Of a stretch of 64,000 bases of DNA, positions 8,699-15,807 are shown one piece after another. Position 1 is the stretch's first letter; the number at the start of each line of letters is the position of its first letter. Origin of the DNA: JACVCJ01 sp052437175 (GTDB taxonomy: Bacteria > Bacteroidota > Bacteroidia > CAIKAF01); the NCBI GenBank assembly GCA_052437175.1, contig JBQVOK010000006.1, forward strand, positions 124,001-188,000, given 5' to 3'. Below the pieces are notes generated by a model. It searched no databases. It was not told the DNA's origin and was given only the letters and a program-made list of their open reading frames with translations. Position numbers and translations under genes: made by a program.

Positions 8699-9742
8699 TT
8701 AAACCTTATATAGAGCGCCTCCCACAGAGTTTCGCGAAGCCCCGGTAACGCTCGATAAAATATTGCTTTTGTCCAGTAAATATAAGTATCCGAGGAATGC
8801 AAACAGCAGGGCCTCCTTAAAATCGACGGTCTGTGCGTCGGGAATGATGCAGTTTTTGCCGGTATTGGCCTGTATACGTTCCATCAGGAAGGTATTGTGT
8901 ACCCCGCCGCCCGTAAACAGTATGCGTTCGCCGTTCACCTGCTGCAGGGCCCCGGCCGTGCGCCGCGCGATATGTTCGGTAAAGGTGCGTATAAAGGTTT
9001 CGGTATCGTGGTCTTTCAGGTACATAAAAATGTTGCGGTTCACCCATTCTGCGCCCAGGGAACGTGCGCCCTCTTCTTTATAAAAGGACAGGTTATCGAG
9101 CCAGAGCAGCAGTTCTTCGTTCAGCTGTCCGCGGCGTGCAATGTCGCCTCCGGCATCGTACAGCTGTCCGAAGGTGGCGGCCAGGCGGTTCAGTACCATA
9201 TTGCAGGGACAGATGTCGAAGCCGCGCCGCAGTCCGTCCGCATCGTCGTACGAAAGATTGGCGATGCCACCCAGGTTTACGCTGGCCGAATAATCGCTGA
9301 ACAGCAGTTTATCGCCGGCAGGCACCAGGGGAGCACCCTGTCCGCCCAGGGCCACGTCGCCGCTGCGGAAATCACATACCACCGGTATCCCCGTGAGCTG
9401 TGCCAGTACTCCGCCGTTGCCGATCTGCAGGGTATAGCGGTTCTCCGGACTGTGAAAGACCGTGTGCCCGTGCGAAGAGATGTAATCCGGTTTCTGTTTG
9501 TCGCTCAGGAAGTTATTTACAATCTCTGCAAAGAAATAGGAGAGTGCAAAATGCAGCTCGGCCAGCTCGGGGCCGGTCAGATCGAGTGCATTTGATAATT
9601 TATAGGCTATATTTTTCGGATAGGGAAATGTCTGGGCGGCCTCTATTTCGTAACTGTATGAATCCTTGTCGTTTGTAAATCTGCAGAGGGCCAGGTCCAC
9701 CCCGTCGAGCGAGGTTCCTGACATTAATCCTAATATGCGCAT
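8699..9742 (-). CDS. anmK: Anhydro-N-acetylmuramic acid kinase
   Basis: Phosphorylates and opens 1,6-anhydro-MurNAc to MurNAc-6-phosphate, a step of cell-wall recycling. 347 residues with the diagnostic MSGTSLDGVDLAL at residues 7-19, SSHGHTVFHSP, DFRSGDVALGGQGAPLVP, VNLGGIANLSY and the ADP-binding TGGGVHNTFLM near the C-terminus. First gene of the operon with nadE. Slightly shorter than the E. coli enzyme, as in other Bacteroidota. The substrate could be supplied by the lytic transglycosylase at the left edge. A -7 box at 9765-9772 lies 22 bp upstream. Confidence 0.96.
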   Translation of the reverse strand: MRILGLMSGTSLDGVDLALCRFTNDKDSYSYEIEAAQTFPYPKNIAYKLSNALDLTGPELAELHFALSYFFAEIVNNFLSDKQKPDYISSHGHTVFHSPENRYTLQIGNGGVLAQLTGIPVVCDFRSGDVALGGQGAPLVPAGDKLLFSDYSASVNLGGIANLSYDDADGLRRGFDICPCNMVLNRLAATFGQLYDAGGDIARRGQLNEELLLWLDNLSFYKEEGARSLGAEWVNRNIFMYLKDHDTETFIRTFTEHIARRTAGALQQVNGERILFTGGGVHNTFLMERIQANTGKNCIIPDAQTVDFKEALLFAFLGYLYLLDKSNILSSVTGASRNSVGGALYKV

Positions 9743-9764
9743 GGTAAAATTTTTATCTTCGCCG

Positions 9765-9772
9765 CAAAAGTA
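9765..9772 (-). promoter_or_regulatory. Candidate -7 box of the anmK operon
   Basis: TACTTTTG on the minus strand is an exact TAnnTTTG, 22 bp upstream of the anmK ATG and divergent from the acyl-CoA dehydrogenase promoter. No clear -33 element. Confidence 0.55.
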
Positions 9773-9824
9773 AGGGAAGGATCGCTAAAAAAAAAGAAGG
9801 AAAAATGTTATGCAGGCATACGTT

Positions 9825-9852
9825 TTGACTTTTATTTTAATCCGTACCTTTG
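9825..9852 (+). promoter_or_regulatory. Promoter of the acyl-CoA dehydrogenase gene
   Basis: TTG (9825-9827, inside TTTTGAC), 17 bp, then exact -7 box TACCTTTG (9845-9852), 24 bp before the ATG. This is a full Bacteroidota-type -33/-7 promoter. Confidence 0.7.
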
Positions 9853-9876
9853 CCATACATTTTAATCTGCGACATA

Positions 9877-11016
9877 ATGAAATTTGAGTTCACGGAAGAA
9901 CAATTAATGATTCAACAGGCGGCGCGCGATTTTGCACGTGAGGAATTGCTGCCGGGCGTAATTGAGAGAGACGAAAAACAGGATTTCCCTGCAGAATTGC
10001 GGGCTAAAATGGGTGCCCTGGGCTTTATGGGCATGATGACCGACCCGGCCTACGGCGGCAGTGGTCTCGATACCTTGTCGTACGTACTGGTCATGGAAGA
10101 ACTTTCCAAGATCGACGCTTCGGCATCGGTAACCATGTCGGTAAACAACTCGCTGTATGCCTGGGGGCTGGAAAAATTCGGCAACGAGTTCCAGAAAGAA
10201 AAATACCTGACGCCCTGCGCCAAAGGCGAAAAACTGGGCGCTTTTGCCCTCAGCGAACCCGAAGCGGGCAGCGATGCCACTTCCCAGCGTACCGAAGCCA
10301 TCGATATGGGCGACCATTACCTGCTGAACGGTACCAAGAACTGGATCACCAACGGCAAAAATGCCGATTATTACCTGGTTATTGCACAAACCCACCGCGA
10401 AGCCGGCCATAAAGGCATTAACGTGCTGATCGTAGAAAAAGATATGCCGGGTTTTGTAACCGGGCCCAAGGAAAATAAGCTGGGCATCCGTGCGTCGGAT
10501 ACCTGCAGCCTCATCTTTACCGACGTAAAGGTGCCGAAAGAGAACCGCATCGGCGAGGACGGTTTCGGGTTCCGTTTTGCCATGAAAACGCTCGACGGCG
10601 GCCGTATCGGTATTGCCGCCCAGGCCCTGGGCATTGCTGCCGGTGCGCTGGAATTTTCACTGGCCTACGCCCGCGAGCGCAAAGCCTTCGGTAAACCTAT
10701 CCACGACCACCAGGCCATCGCCTTTAAACTGGCCGATATGGCCACCCGCCTGGAAGCCGCGCGCATGCTGGTGTACAAAGCTGCCTGGCTCAAAGACCAG
10801 GGCGAAGATTACAGCGAAGCCGCCGCTATGGCCAAAATGTATGCCAGCGACCTGGCCATGTGGGCCGGCGTAGAGGCCGTTCAGATACACGGTGGCTACG
10901 GTTATGTAAAAGAATACCATGTAGAGCGCCTGATGCGCGATGCCAAGATCACCCAGATATACGAAGGTACCAACGAGATACAGCGTATCGTGATCAGCCG
11001 CAACCTTACCCGCTAA
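9877..11016 (+). CDS. Acyl-CoA dehydrogenase
   Basis: FAD-dependent oxidation of an acyl-CoA to the trans-2-enoyl-CoA, with electrons passing to ETF. 379 residues from the ATG at 9877 (MKFEFTEEQLMIQQAARDFA); a longer TTG-started frame would begin inside the -7 box and is rejected. Family marks: FALSEPEAGSDATSQRT, GTKNWITNGKNADYYLV, DGGRIGIAAQALGIA and, near the C-terminus, QIHGGYGYVKEYHVERLMRDAKITQIYEGTNEIQR (in two parts), where IYEGTNEIQ holds the usual catalytic Glu of short/medium-chain enzymes. Monocistronic, with its own promoter and terminator. Chain length preference cannot be read from the sequence; short-chain (butyryl-type) is likely. Confidence 0.95.
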   Translation: MKFEFTEEQLMIQQAARDFAREELLPGVIERDEKQDFPAELRAKMGALGFMGMMTDPAYGGSGLDTLSYVLVMEELSKIDASASVTMSVNNSLYAWGLEKFGNEFQKEKYLTPCAKGEKLGAFALSEPEAGSDATSQRTEAIDMGDHYLLNGTKNWITNGKNADYYLVIAQTHREAGHKGINVLIVEKDMPGFVTGPKENKLGIRASDTCSLIFTDVKVPKENRIGEDGFGFRFAMKTLDGGRIGIAAQALGIAAGALEFSLAYARERKAFGKPIHDHQAIAFKLADMATRLEAARMLVYKAAWLKDQGEDYSEAAAMAKMYASDLAMWAGVEAVQIHGGYGYVKEYHVERLMRDAKITQIYEGTNEIQRIVISRNLTR

Positions 11017-11038
11017 AAAAGCACATATATACAGGAAA

Positions 11039-11064
11039 AGCCTCGCTGTCAGCGGGGCTTTTTT
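11039..11064 (+). terminator. Terminator of the acyl-CoA dehydrogenase gene
   Basis: AGCCTCGCT and AGCGGGGCT pair (9 bp, one G-U) around a GTC loop, followed by TTTTTT; 22 bp after the stop codon. Confidence 0.9.
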
Positions 11065-11105
11065 GCGCATAATTGTATAAAATATTTCCTGAATAAAAAT
11101 TCATT

Positions 11106-11741
11106 TTATTCAGAACGGTATGCTATAATGTATTCATTATGAATAGAGTATTGTATCGTAAAGGTGTCTTCTATGCCGCCTGTGGACACATCGCAGCGGA
11201 TCGGGGAACCGTCCAGCCGGAAGGGGCGGATACGGAAGCCCTCGTGGTAGTCGATAAAGCCGGCGCCGTGTATTTTGTACACCACTTCTTTTACACTCCA
11301 GCAGGTAGTAATATAGGTCACTTTATCGGCATCGGGCAGCGCGTTCACAAAATCCAGCTCGTATGCATTGAGGAATTTTTCCTTTAAACGCAGCACCCGA
11401 TCTTCAAAATGCTGTACATCGATGCCGCAGTGCAGCTTTTCGGAATACTGAAGGGCTACAATATTGCGGCTGTGACTCACAGAAATGTATCCCTGCCGGC
11501 CAATAAGCCGGGGCTGGCCGCTTTCGTCGTTCCGGATATGTAGCTCCTGGTCCTGCAACATGGTCTTCAGCAGGAAATCGGCCGCGGCCTTTTCGGTACG
11601 GCGCTTGGCAGATTGCTGCCCGGTGGCTTCCAGCAACGAATCGGGGAGTGCAAGTGCTGCACTGTCTACGCTGGCCACCAGGAACGGTGCTTTGTTCCCG
11701 TAACCCGGCACAGGTATGTATTGTACGGCCTCCTGCTGCAC
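11106..11741 (-). CDS. 4'-phosphopantetheinyl transferase superfamily protein (Sfp-like)
   Basis: Transfers phosphopantetheine from CoA to a serine of a carrier protein. 211 residues, the size of Sfp-type enzymes. Motifs: SVSHSRN (residues 87-93), CGIDVQHFEDR with Mg-binding Asp108, KFLNAYEL, and CWSVKEVVYK (147-156) with the conserved W-S-x-K-E. Starts 1 bp after the arginase stop, so the two genes are coupled, although no functional link is obvious. Could activate fatty-acid ACP or carrier domains of secondary metabolism; the window holds no PKS or NRPS. Confidence 0.9.
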   Translation of the reverse strand: MQQEAVQYIPVPGYGNKAPFLVASVDSAALALPDSLLEATGQQSAKRRTEKAAADFLLKTMLQDQELHIRNDESGQPRLIGRQGYISVSHSRNIVALQYSEKLHCGIDVQHFEDRVLRLKEKFLNAYELDFVNALPDADKVTYITTCWSVKEVVYKIHGAGFIDYHEGFRIRPFRLDGSPIRCDVSTGGIEDTFTIQYSIHNEYIIAYRSE

Positions 11742-11742
11742 C

Positions 11743-12801
11743 TTAGTTCACTTTGGCTTTGGGCTTAGGCAGTAAACCGGCCCGGATCATGTCTTCGGCG
11801 GCTTTTTTTGCCTTTTTTTCTTCTTTTTTACGCTTTTTCTCGATGTTTTCGAGGCGTTTTTTAATGGTATTCACCGCTGTTTTGAATACGGGGAATACCT
11901 TGCGGGCCGTTTCGTTGTTCTCGTCGAGCAGGGGATTGATCTCCGTGATCTCGAAGCACACCAGGCGGGGATCCTTGCAGAGGCCTTCCAGCAGTTTGGT
12001 CACTTCGCGCAGGCTGAAGCCGGCCGTTACCGGTGTGCCCGTTCCGCGGATGATGCTGCTGTCGATACTGTCCACATCAAAAGAGATATACAGTACATCA
12101 CAGTGGGCCAGGTAGGCCAGGGTCTCGTCCACAACGGCCTTTACCTTTTTGGAACGCAGTTCTTCCACCGCGATCGTTTTTACGTTATTGAGGCGGATGT
12201 ACTCCGTTTCGGGTTCTTCCATATCGCGCACCCCGATGTACACCAGGTCCTGCGGCAGTATCTTGGGACTGATGCCGCCTACGTTCTTCAGGGTTTCCCA
12301 GTATTCGTGCGTGCGGTCATTGGCCAGGGTGTTCTGTGCCATGGGCAGGTTGTCGATACCCAGGGAGGCCGCCACAGGCATACCGTGTACGTTGCCTGAA
12401 GGCGTGGTAAAAGGCGAGTGCAGGTCGGCATGGGCGTCGATCCAGATCACCCCGACCCGTTTTTCGGGAAAGGCCATTTTAACGCCGGCGATCGATCCGC
12501 CACCGCTGGAATGGTCCCCGGAGATCACAACGGGGAAGTGTCCCAGTTCAATTTCATCGTGTACGGAACGGGCCAGCTTCTGAAAAACCTCTACAATACC
12601 GCGTATCCGCTTGGCATGTGTACGTATGGGGTCCTTAAAAAGCAGGCGGGAACTGTCCCGGATCTCTTTCCTTTTGAATTTTCCGAAGAAGTTGCTGCCG
12701 TATTCCAGCGAGGCGATCTTGAGCGCATCGGGACCCAGGCTGGCCCCGCGGGTACCTGCTCCGAGCTCTGATTTCACCTCTATCATTTTCATCTTTTTCA
12801 T
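11743..12801 (-). CDS. Arginase/ureohydrolase family protein
   Basis: Mn-dependent hydrolase of the ureohydrolase fold, probably arginase (arginine to ornithine and urea). 352 residues. Metal-binding motifs: GDHS (95-98), DAHADLH (122-128) and SFDVDSID (240-247). The substrate loop NVHGMPVA fits arginase better than agmatinase. The C-terminus carries an unusual Lys-rich tail (KKRLENIEKKRKKEEKKAKK), probably a charged helix. The divergent neighbour is arginine decarboxylase, so the two enzymes compete for arginine from one regulatory region of 141 bp. The downstream phosphopantetheinyl transferase gene begins 1 bp after its stop. Confidence 0.9.
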   Translation of the reverse strand: MKKMKMIEVKSELGAGTRGASLGPDALKIASLEYGSNFFGKFKRKEIRDSSRLLFKDPIRTHAKRIRGIVEVFQKLARSVHDEIELGHFPVVISGDHSSGGGSIAGVKMAFPEKRVGVIWIDAHADLHSPFTTPSGNVHGMPVAASLGIDNLPMAQNTLANDRTHEYWETLKNVGGISPKILPQDLVYIGVRDMEEPETEYIRLNNVKTIAVEELRSKKVKAVVDETLAYLAHCDVLYISFDVDSIDSSIIRGTGTPVTAGFSLREVTKLLEGLCKDPRLVCFEITEINPLLDENNETARKVFPVFKTAVNTIKKRLENIEKKRKKEEKKAKKAAEDMIRAGLLPKPKAKVN

Positions 12802-12884
12802 AACCGTTTCTTACCTGCGTATGAACGCAACAATAATTTAACAAAAAAAATACCCTTATGTATTTCTCAGAAATGCAGGTTAAC

Positions 12885-12892
12885 TACATTTG
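12885..12892 (+). promoter_or_regulatory. Candidate -7 box of arginine decarboxylase
   Basis: TACATTTG is an exact TAnnTTTG, 50 bp upstream of the ATG, inside the arginase/decarboxylase divergent region. A TTT about 19 bp upstream is only a weak -33 candidate. Confidence 0.5.
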
Positions 12893-12942
12893 CACCAAAA
12901 TAACATAAGCAGTACACTTACATTTCAGGTTTATTTAGCCAA

Positions 12943-14343
12943 ATGAAGAACAAATACCACAACCTCATTTCGCAAACATTTGATTTTCCGCAGGAAGGAT
13001 TCAATGTAATCGATAACCAGCTGTATTTTCATGATATCCCTTTAATGGACATCATTAAACAGTACGGAACTCCCCTGAAAATCTCCTATCTTCCAAAGAT
13101 ATCACAACAGATCCAAAAAGCCAAACGCTACTTCAAGGTGGCTATGGCAAAGGTTGATTACCAGGGAGATTACACCTATTGCTACTGTACCAAAAGCTCG
13201 CATTTCAGCTTTGTGCTGGAAGAGGCGCTCAAGAACGATATACATATAGAGACCTCTTCGGCCTACGATATGGAGATCGTAAAAGAGCTGCACAACCGCG
13301 GACTGCTGAGCCGCGATAACTACATTGTGTGCAACGGATACAAGCGCGATCTCTACAAAGAATACATCTCCGATCTTATTAACGACGGATTCATCAATCT
13401 TATTCCGGTACTCGACAATAAGAACGAACTCGATTACTACGAGCAGCATATAGAAAAAAAGGCCAAGATCGGCATTCGTATTGCCAGTGAAGAGGAACCC
13501 AAGTTCGAATTCTATACCTCGCGCCTGGGTATCCGCTATAAGGATATTGTGCCCTTTTACCTGGAAAAGCTGAAGGGGAACGATAAATTCGAGGTGAAAA
13601 TGCTGCACTTTTTCATCAACACCGGTATACGCGACACGGTTTACTACTGGAGTGAGTTATCCAAGTGTCTTAAAGTATACTGCGAACTGAAGAAAGTGTG
13701 TCCTTCGCTCGACTCACTGAATATCGGCGGCGGTCTGCCCATTAAGAATTCTATGAGCTACGAGTTTGACTACGAGTATATTATACAGGAGGTGGTAGCT
13801 CAGATCAAGGAATTCTGTAACAATAACGGGGTAGAAGAACCCAATATCTTTACCGAATTCGGCTCCTTTACCGTAGGCGAAAGCGGAGCGGCCCTGTATT
13901 CCATCCTCGACATCAAACAACAGAACGATACCGAGATCTGGTACATGATCGACAGTTCGTTCATTACCACACTGCCGGATACCTGGGGCATAGGCCAGAA
14001 GTTCATTATGCTGGGCATTAATCACTGGGACAAGGAGTACCAGCGGGTGAACCTGGGCGGACTTACCTGCGACAGCCAGGACTATTACAATTCCGAAGCA
14101 CATATCTCGCAGGTGTTCCTGCCGAAAATAGAGATCACCCCGGACGAAGAGCCGCTGTACCTGGGCTTTTTCCATACGGGAGCCTACCAGGAGAGCATCG
14201 GCGGTTACGGCGGTACCCAGCACTGCCTGGTGCCCGCCCCCAAACACGTGATCATAAACCGCGACGAGGACGGCGAATACTATACCAGCATTTTCTCAAA
14301 GGAGCAAAGCTGGAAAAGTATGCTGAAGATCCTGGGATACTGA
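12943..14343 (+). CDS. Arginine decarboxylase (alanine racemase-fold, biosynthetic type)
   Basis: PLP enzyme converting arginine to agmatine, first step of polyamine synthesis. 466 residues, the short Bacteroidota version rather than the roughly 630-aa SpeA. N-terminal PLP barrel: YCYCTKSSHFSFVL with Lys84 as probable Schiff-base lysine, then HFFINTGIRD, LNIGGGLPIK and FTEFGSFTVGESGA. C-terminal beta domain: LGGLTCDSQDYY (the conserved Cys-Asp that meets the other subunit's active site) and FFHTGAYQESIGGYGG. It uses more A/T-rich codons at its start than the neighbours. Its stop codon abuts the stop of the convergent dipeptidase gene with no spacer. Confidence 0.88.
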   Translation: MKNKYHNLISQTFDFPQEGFNVIDNQLYFHDIPLMDIIKQYGTPLKISYLPKISQQIQKAKRYFKVAMAKVDYQGDYTYCYCTKSSHFSFVLEEALKNDIHIETSSAYDMEIVKELHNRGLLSRDNYIVCNGYKRDLYKEYISDLINDGFINLIPVLDNKNELDYYEQHIEKKAKIGIRIASEEEPKFEFYTSRLGIRYKDIVPFYLEKLKGNDKFEVKMLHFFINTGIRDTVYYWSELSKCLKVYCELKKVCPSLDSLNIGGGLPIKNSMSYEFDYEYIIQEVVAQIKEFCNNNGVEEPNIFTEFGSFTVGESGAALYSILDIKQQNDTEIWYMIDSSFITTLPDTWGIGQKFIMLGINHWDKEYQRVNLGGLTCDSQDYYNSEAHISQVFLPKIEITPDEEPLYLGFFHTGAYQESIGGYGGTQHCLVPAPKHVIINRDEDGEYYTSIFSKEQSWKSMLKILGY

Positions 14344-15081
14344 TCAGTACAACACGTTGTAACGCATTTTGGCCTCCGGGCGGCCCATGGCATTGTAGTG
14401 CCACCATTCAAAGGGCTGCTGCCGGAAACCCGCCCCCAGCATTACCTTACGCAGTAACAGGCGATTATTTACCTGCTCCTGTGTAAGTATGCCCTGCATC
14501 AGCAGTGTTTTTTCCATGTAGGGATAGGCCTCGGGCCCGAAATGATCGAAGGCGGTACCCATGTCCAGCAGTTTGCCCGAGGTATCGGCCAGGGCTATAT
14601 CTACAGCCGCCCCGTAATTGTGCACCGAATGGTTTTTAGGATTGGAGAGGTAACGGCCGCGCTCGTTCAGCGAAATATAGCCTAAGGCTTTCCACATGCG
14701 TTCCTGCACGGAAACGGGACGGGCACAGTCGTAAAAAACGAAACGCAGTTCCGGGTTTTCTTTTTTGAGCAGGGAATCGGCCACACGTAGTTTGTCCGTT
14801 ACTACAGGCAGCAGGTGACAGGCGCAGTAGGGGCCGTATACATCGGTTGCGGTGAAATTAAGCGTATCGGAGTACTTTATATCGATGCCGGCATCGGGAA
14901 CCGCGTCAAGTACATTCACCAGTCCGTGTTTTTCGAAGCTACCGTCGGCCCGGCGGGTCTCTTCTACCTGCTTCAGTGCCTGCTTCAGCGCTTTAAACTG
15001 CGCCGGACCGGCATAGGGAGAGGGAGGCTGGCTCAGCAATGCACTTATATATGCCTGTATAAATACGGTACCTATATTCAT
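14344..15081 (-). CDS. M15-family D-Ala-D-Ala dipeptidase (VanX-like)
   Basis: Zinc dipeptidase predicted to split D-Ala-D-Ala. 245 residues. VanX signature: FYDCARPVSVQERMW, SVHNYGAAVDIAL (His154 and Asp161 as Zn ligands) and PFEWWHYN (Glu225 general base, His228 third ligand). The N-terminal segment MNIGTVFIQAYISALLSQ is only mildly hydrophobic, so export is unsure. No vanH/vanA genes are nearby, so the likely role is peptidoglycan or dipeptide recycling rather than glycopeptide resistance. Ends directly against the arginine decarboxylase stop codon. Confidence 0.9.
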   Translation of the reverse strand: MNIGTVFIQAYISALLSQPPSPYAGPAQFKALKQALKQVEETRRADGSFEKHGLVNVLDAVPDAGIDIKYSDTLNFTATDVYGPYCACHLLPVVTDKLRVADSLLKKENPELRFVFYDCARPVSVQERMWKALGYISLNERGRYLSNPKNHSVHNYGAAVDIALADTSGKLLDMGTAFDHFGPEAYPYMEKTLLMQGILTQEQVNNRLLLRKVMLGAGFRQQPFEWWHYNAMGRPEAKMRYNVLY

Positions 15082-15107
15082 GAAACAGGCGCAAAAATAG
15101 GAAAAAT

Positions 15108-15140
15108 AAAAAAGGTCGCCCCGCTGTAAGCGAGACGACC
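15108..15140 (-). terminator. Terminator after the 68-aa Cys-rich lipoprotein gene
   Basis: Minus strand: GGTCG...CGCT / AGCG...CGACC stem of 12 positions with two mismatches, loop TAC, followed by TTTTTT. It lies 26 bp after the stop codon at 15166. Confidence 0.8.
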
Positions 15141-15165
15141 CGGTGTCTTTTTAGTCGTATAAGGA

Positions 15166-15372
15166 CTATTTAGCTTTTTTGCAAGCCGGATTCAGCAGCA
15201 TGTTGTTACGGTAAGTATCCCAGCTGATGCCGCCAACTTCTGTGTAATCTTCTTCACAGATTTTAGTTGTCTGACCTGAAGTTGTGCACTCGATACAGTC
15301 AGCACCTGCACATGAAGACATTCCGAAAACGATTGTAGCCGCAGCTGCCAGAATAAAGAGGTTCTTTTTCAT
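15166..15372 (-). CDS. Small Cys-rich lipoprotein A (68 aa)
   Basis: Signal peptide with a lipobox-like FGMSSC (Cys21), then a short mature part with CIEC (26-29), Cys39 and Cys64 in LLNPACKKAK. It is related to the neighbouring 69-aa protein at 15537-15746: both have CxxC, a third Cys followed by E and a Tyr, a Trp, and a terminal NPxC. Four conserved cysteines could form two disulfides or bind a metal. Function unknown. It has its own promoter (15405-15434) and terminator. Probably an outer-membrane or periplasmic lipoprotein. Confidence 0.8.
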   Translation of the reverse strand: MKKNLFILAAAATIVFGMSSCAGADCIECTTSGQTTKICEEDYTEVGGISWDTYRNNMLLNPACKKAK

Positions 15373-15404
15373 CTCTATTTAAAGTATTTAATTGGTTAAT
15401 GCAG

Positions 15405-15434
15405 CAAAAATAAATGGAAATAGATAGCTTCCAA
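15405..15434 (-). promoter_or_regulatory. Promoter of small Cys-rich lipoprotein A
   Basis: Minus strand TTG (15434-15432, end of a T run), 19 bp, then exact -7 box TATTTTTG (15412-15405), 32 bp before the ATG. Spacing and both elements fit the Bacteroidota consensus. Confidence 0.7.
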
Positions 15435-15536
15435 AAAAAATACACTTAAAGAGATAGGCAAACCCCTTAAAGAGCTCATTTAATAGTCTAATGATTTTAT
15501 TTACAGATACTTATCGATCTGTTAAATATTTGTGAA

Positions 15537-15746
15537 TTATTCTTTTTTTTCCGTTTCCTGGCAATCGGGGTTAATGAGTTTGGTCGCTTTCCAGGCTTCC
15601 CAGGTCACATTTTCCCACTGCGAGGGATTATAGCTGTTCTCGCAGCCGATCGTTTCGCCGTTGCATACCACGCATTGGGTCTTCTTTTTGCAGGAAAACA
15701 GTATACCCGGCAGGGCCACGATGCTTATAAGGAGGATCTTCTTCAT
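15537..15746 (-). CDS. Small Cys-rich lipoprotein B (69 aa)
   Basis: Start chosen at MKKILLISIVALPG; the two codons upstream would need a TTG start within the -7 box. Lipobox GILFSC (Cys19), then CVVC (25-28), Cys35 and Cys62 in LINPDC, plus Trp44, Trp49 and Trp52. Spacing of the cysteines matches lipoprotein A (CxxC, +7/+10, +27/+25), so the two are diverged paralogs. The tail ends QETEKKE. Function unknown. The -7 box lies only 3 bp before the ATG, so the transcript is probably leaderless. Confidence 0.8.
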   Translation of the reverse strand: MKKILLISIVALPGILFSCKKKTQCVVCNGETIGCENSYNPSQWENVTWEAWKATKLINPDCQETEKKE

Positions 15747-15749
15747 ATA

Positions 15750-15757
15750 CAAATATA
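15750..15757 (-). promoter_or_regulatory. -7 box of small Cys-rich lipoprotein B
   Basis: Exact TATATTTG on the minus strand, ending 3 bp before the ATG at 15746. It directly follows the T run of the upstream gene's terminator. A transcript starting at the usual distance would begin at or next to the ATG. Confidence 0.55.
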
Positions 15758-15783
15758 AAAAAAGGCAGGGACTGCCCCTGCCT
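15757..15783 (-). terminator. Terminator of the cytochrome c/copper monooxygenase-like gene
   Basis: Minus strand GGCAGGG / CCCTGCC perfect 7-bp stem with 5-nt loop and a T run of seven, 25 bp after the stop codon at 15808. Confidence 0.88.
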
Positions 15784-15807
15784 TCTGTAGAAAACGTAAT
15801 GTTTTGC

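Noticed and set aside
9850..9876. TTG-started extension of the acyl-CoA dehydrogenase
   Set aside because: Would start inside the -7 box; the ATG at 9877 gives the normal family N-terminus.
14344..15081. Glycopeptide resistance (vanX) locus
   Set aside because: Only the dipeptidase is present; no vanH, vanA or vanRS nearby.
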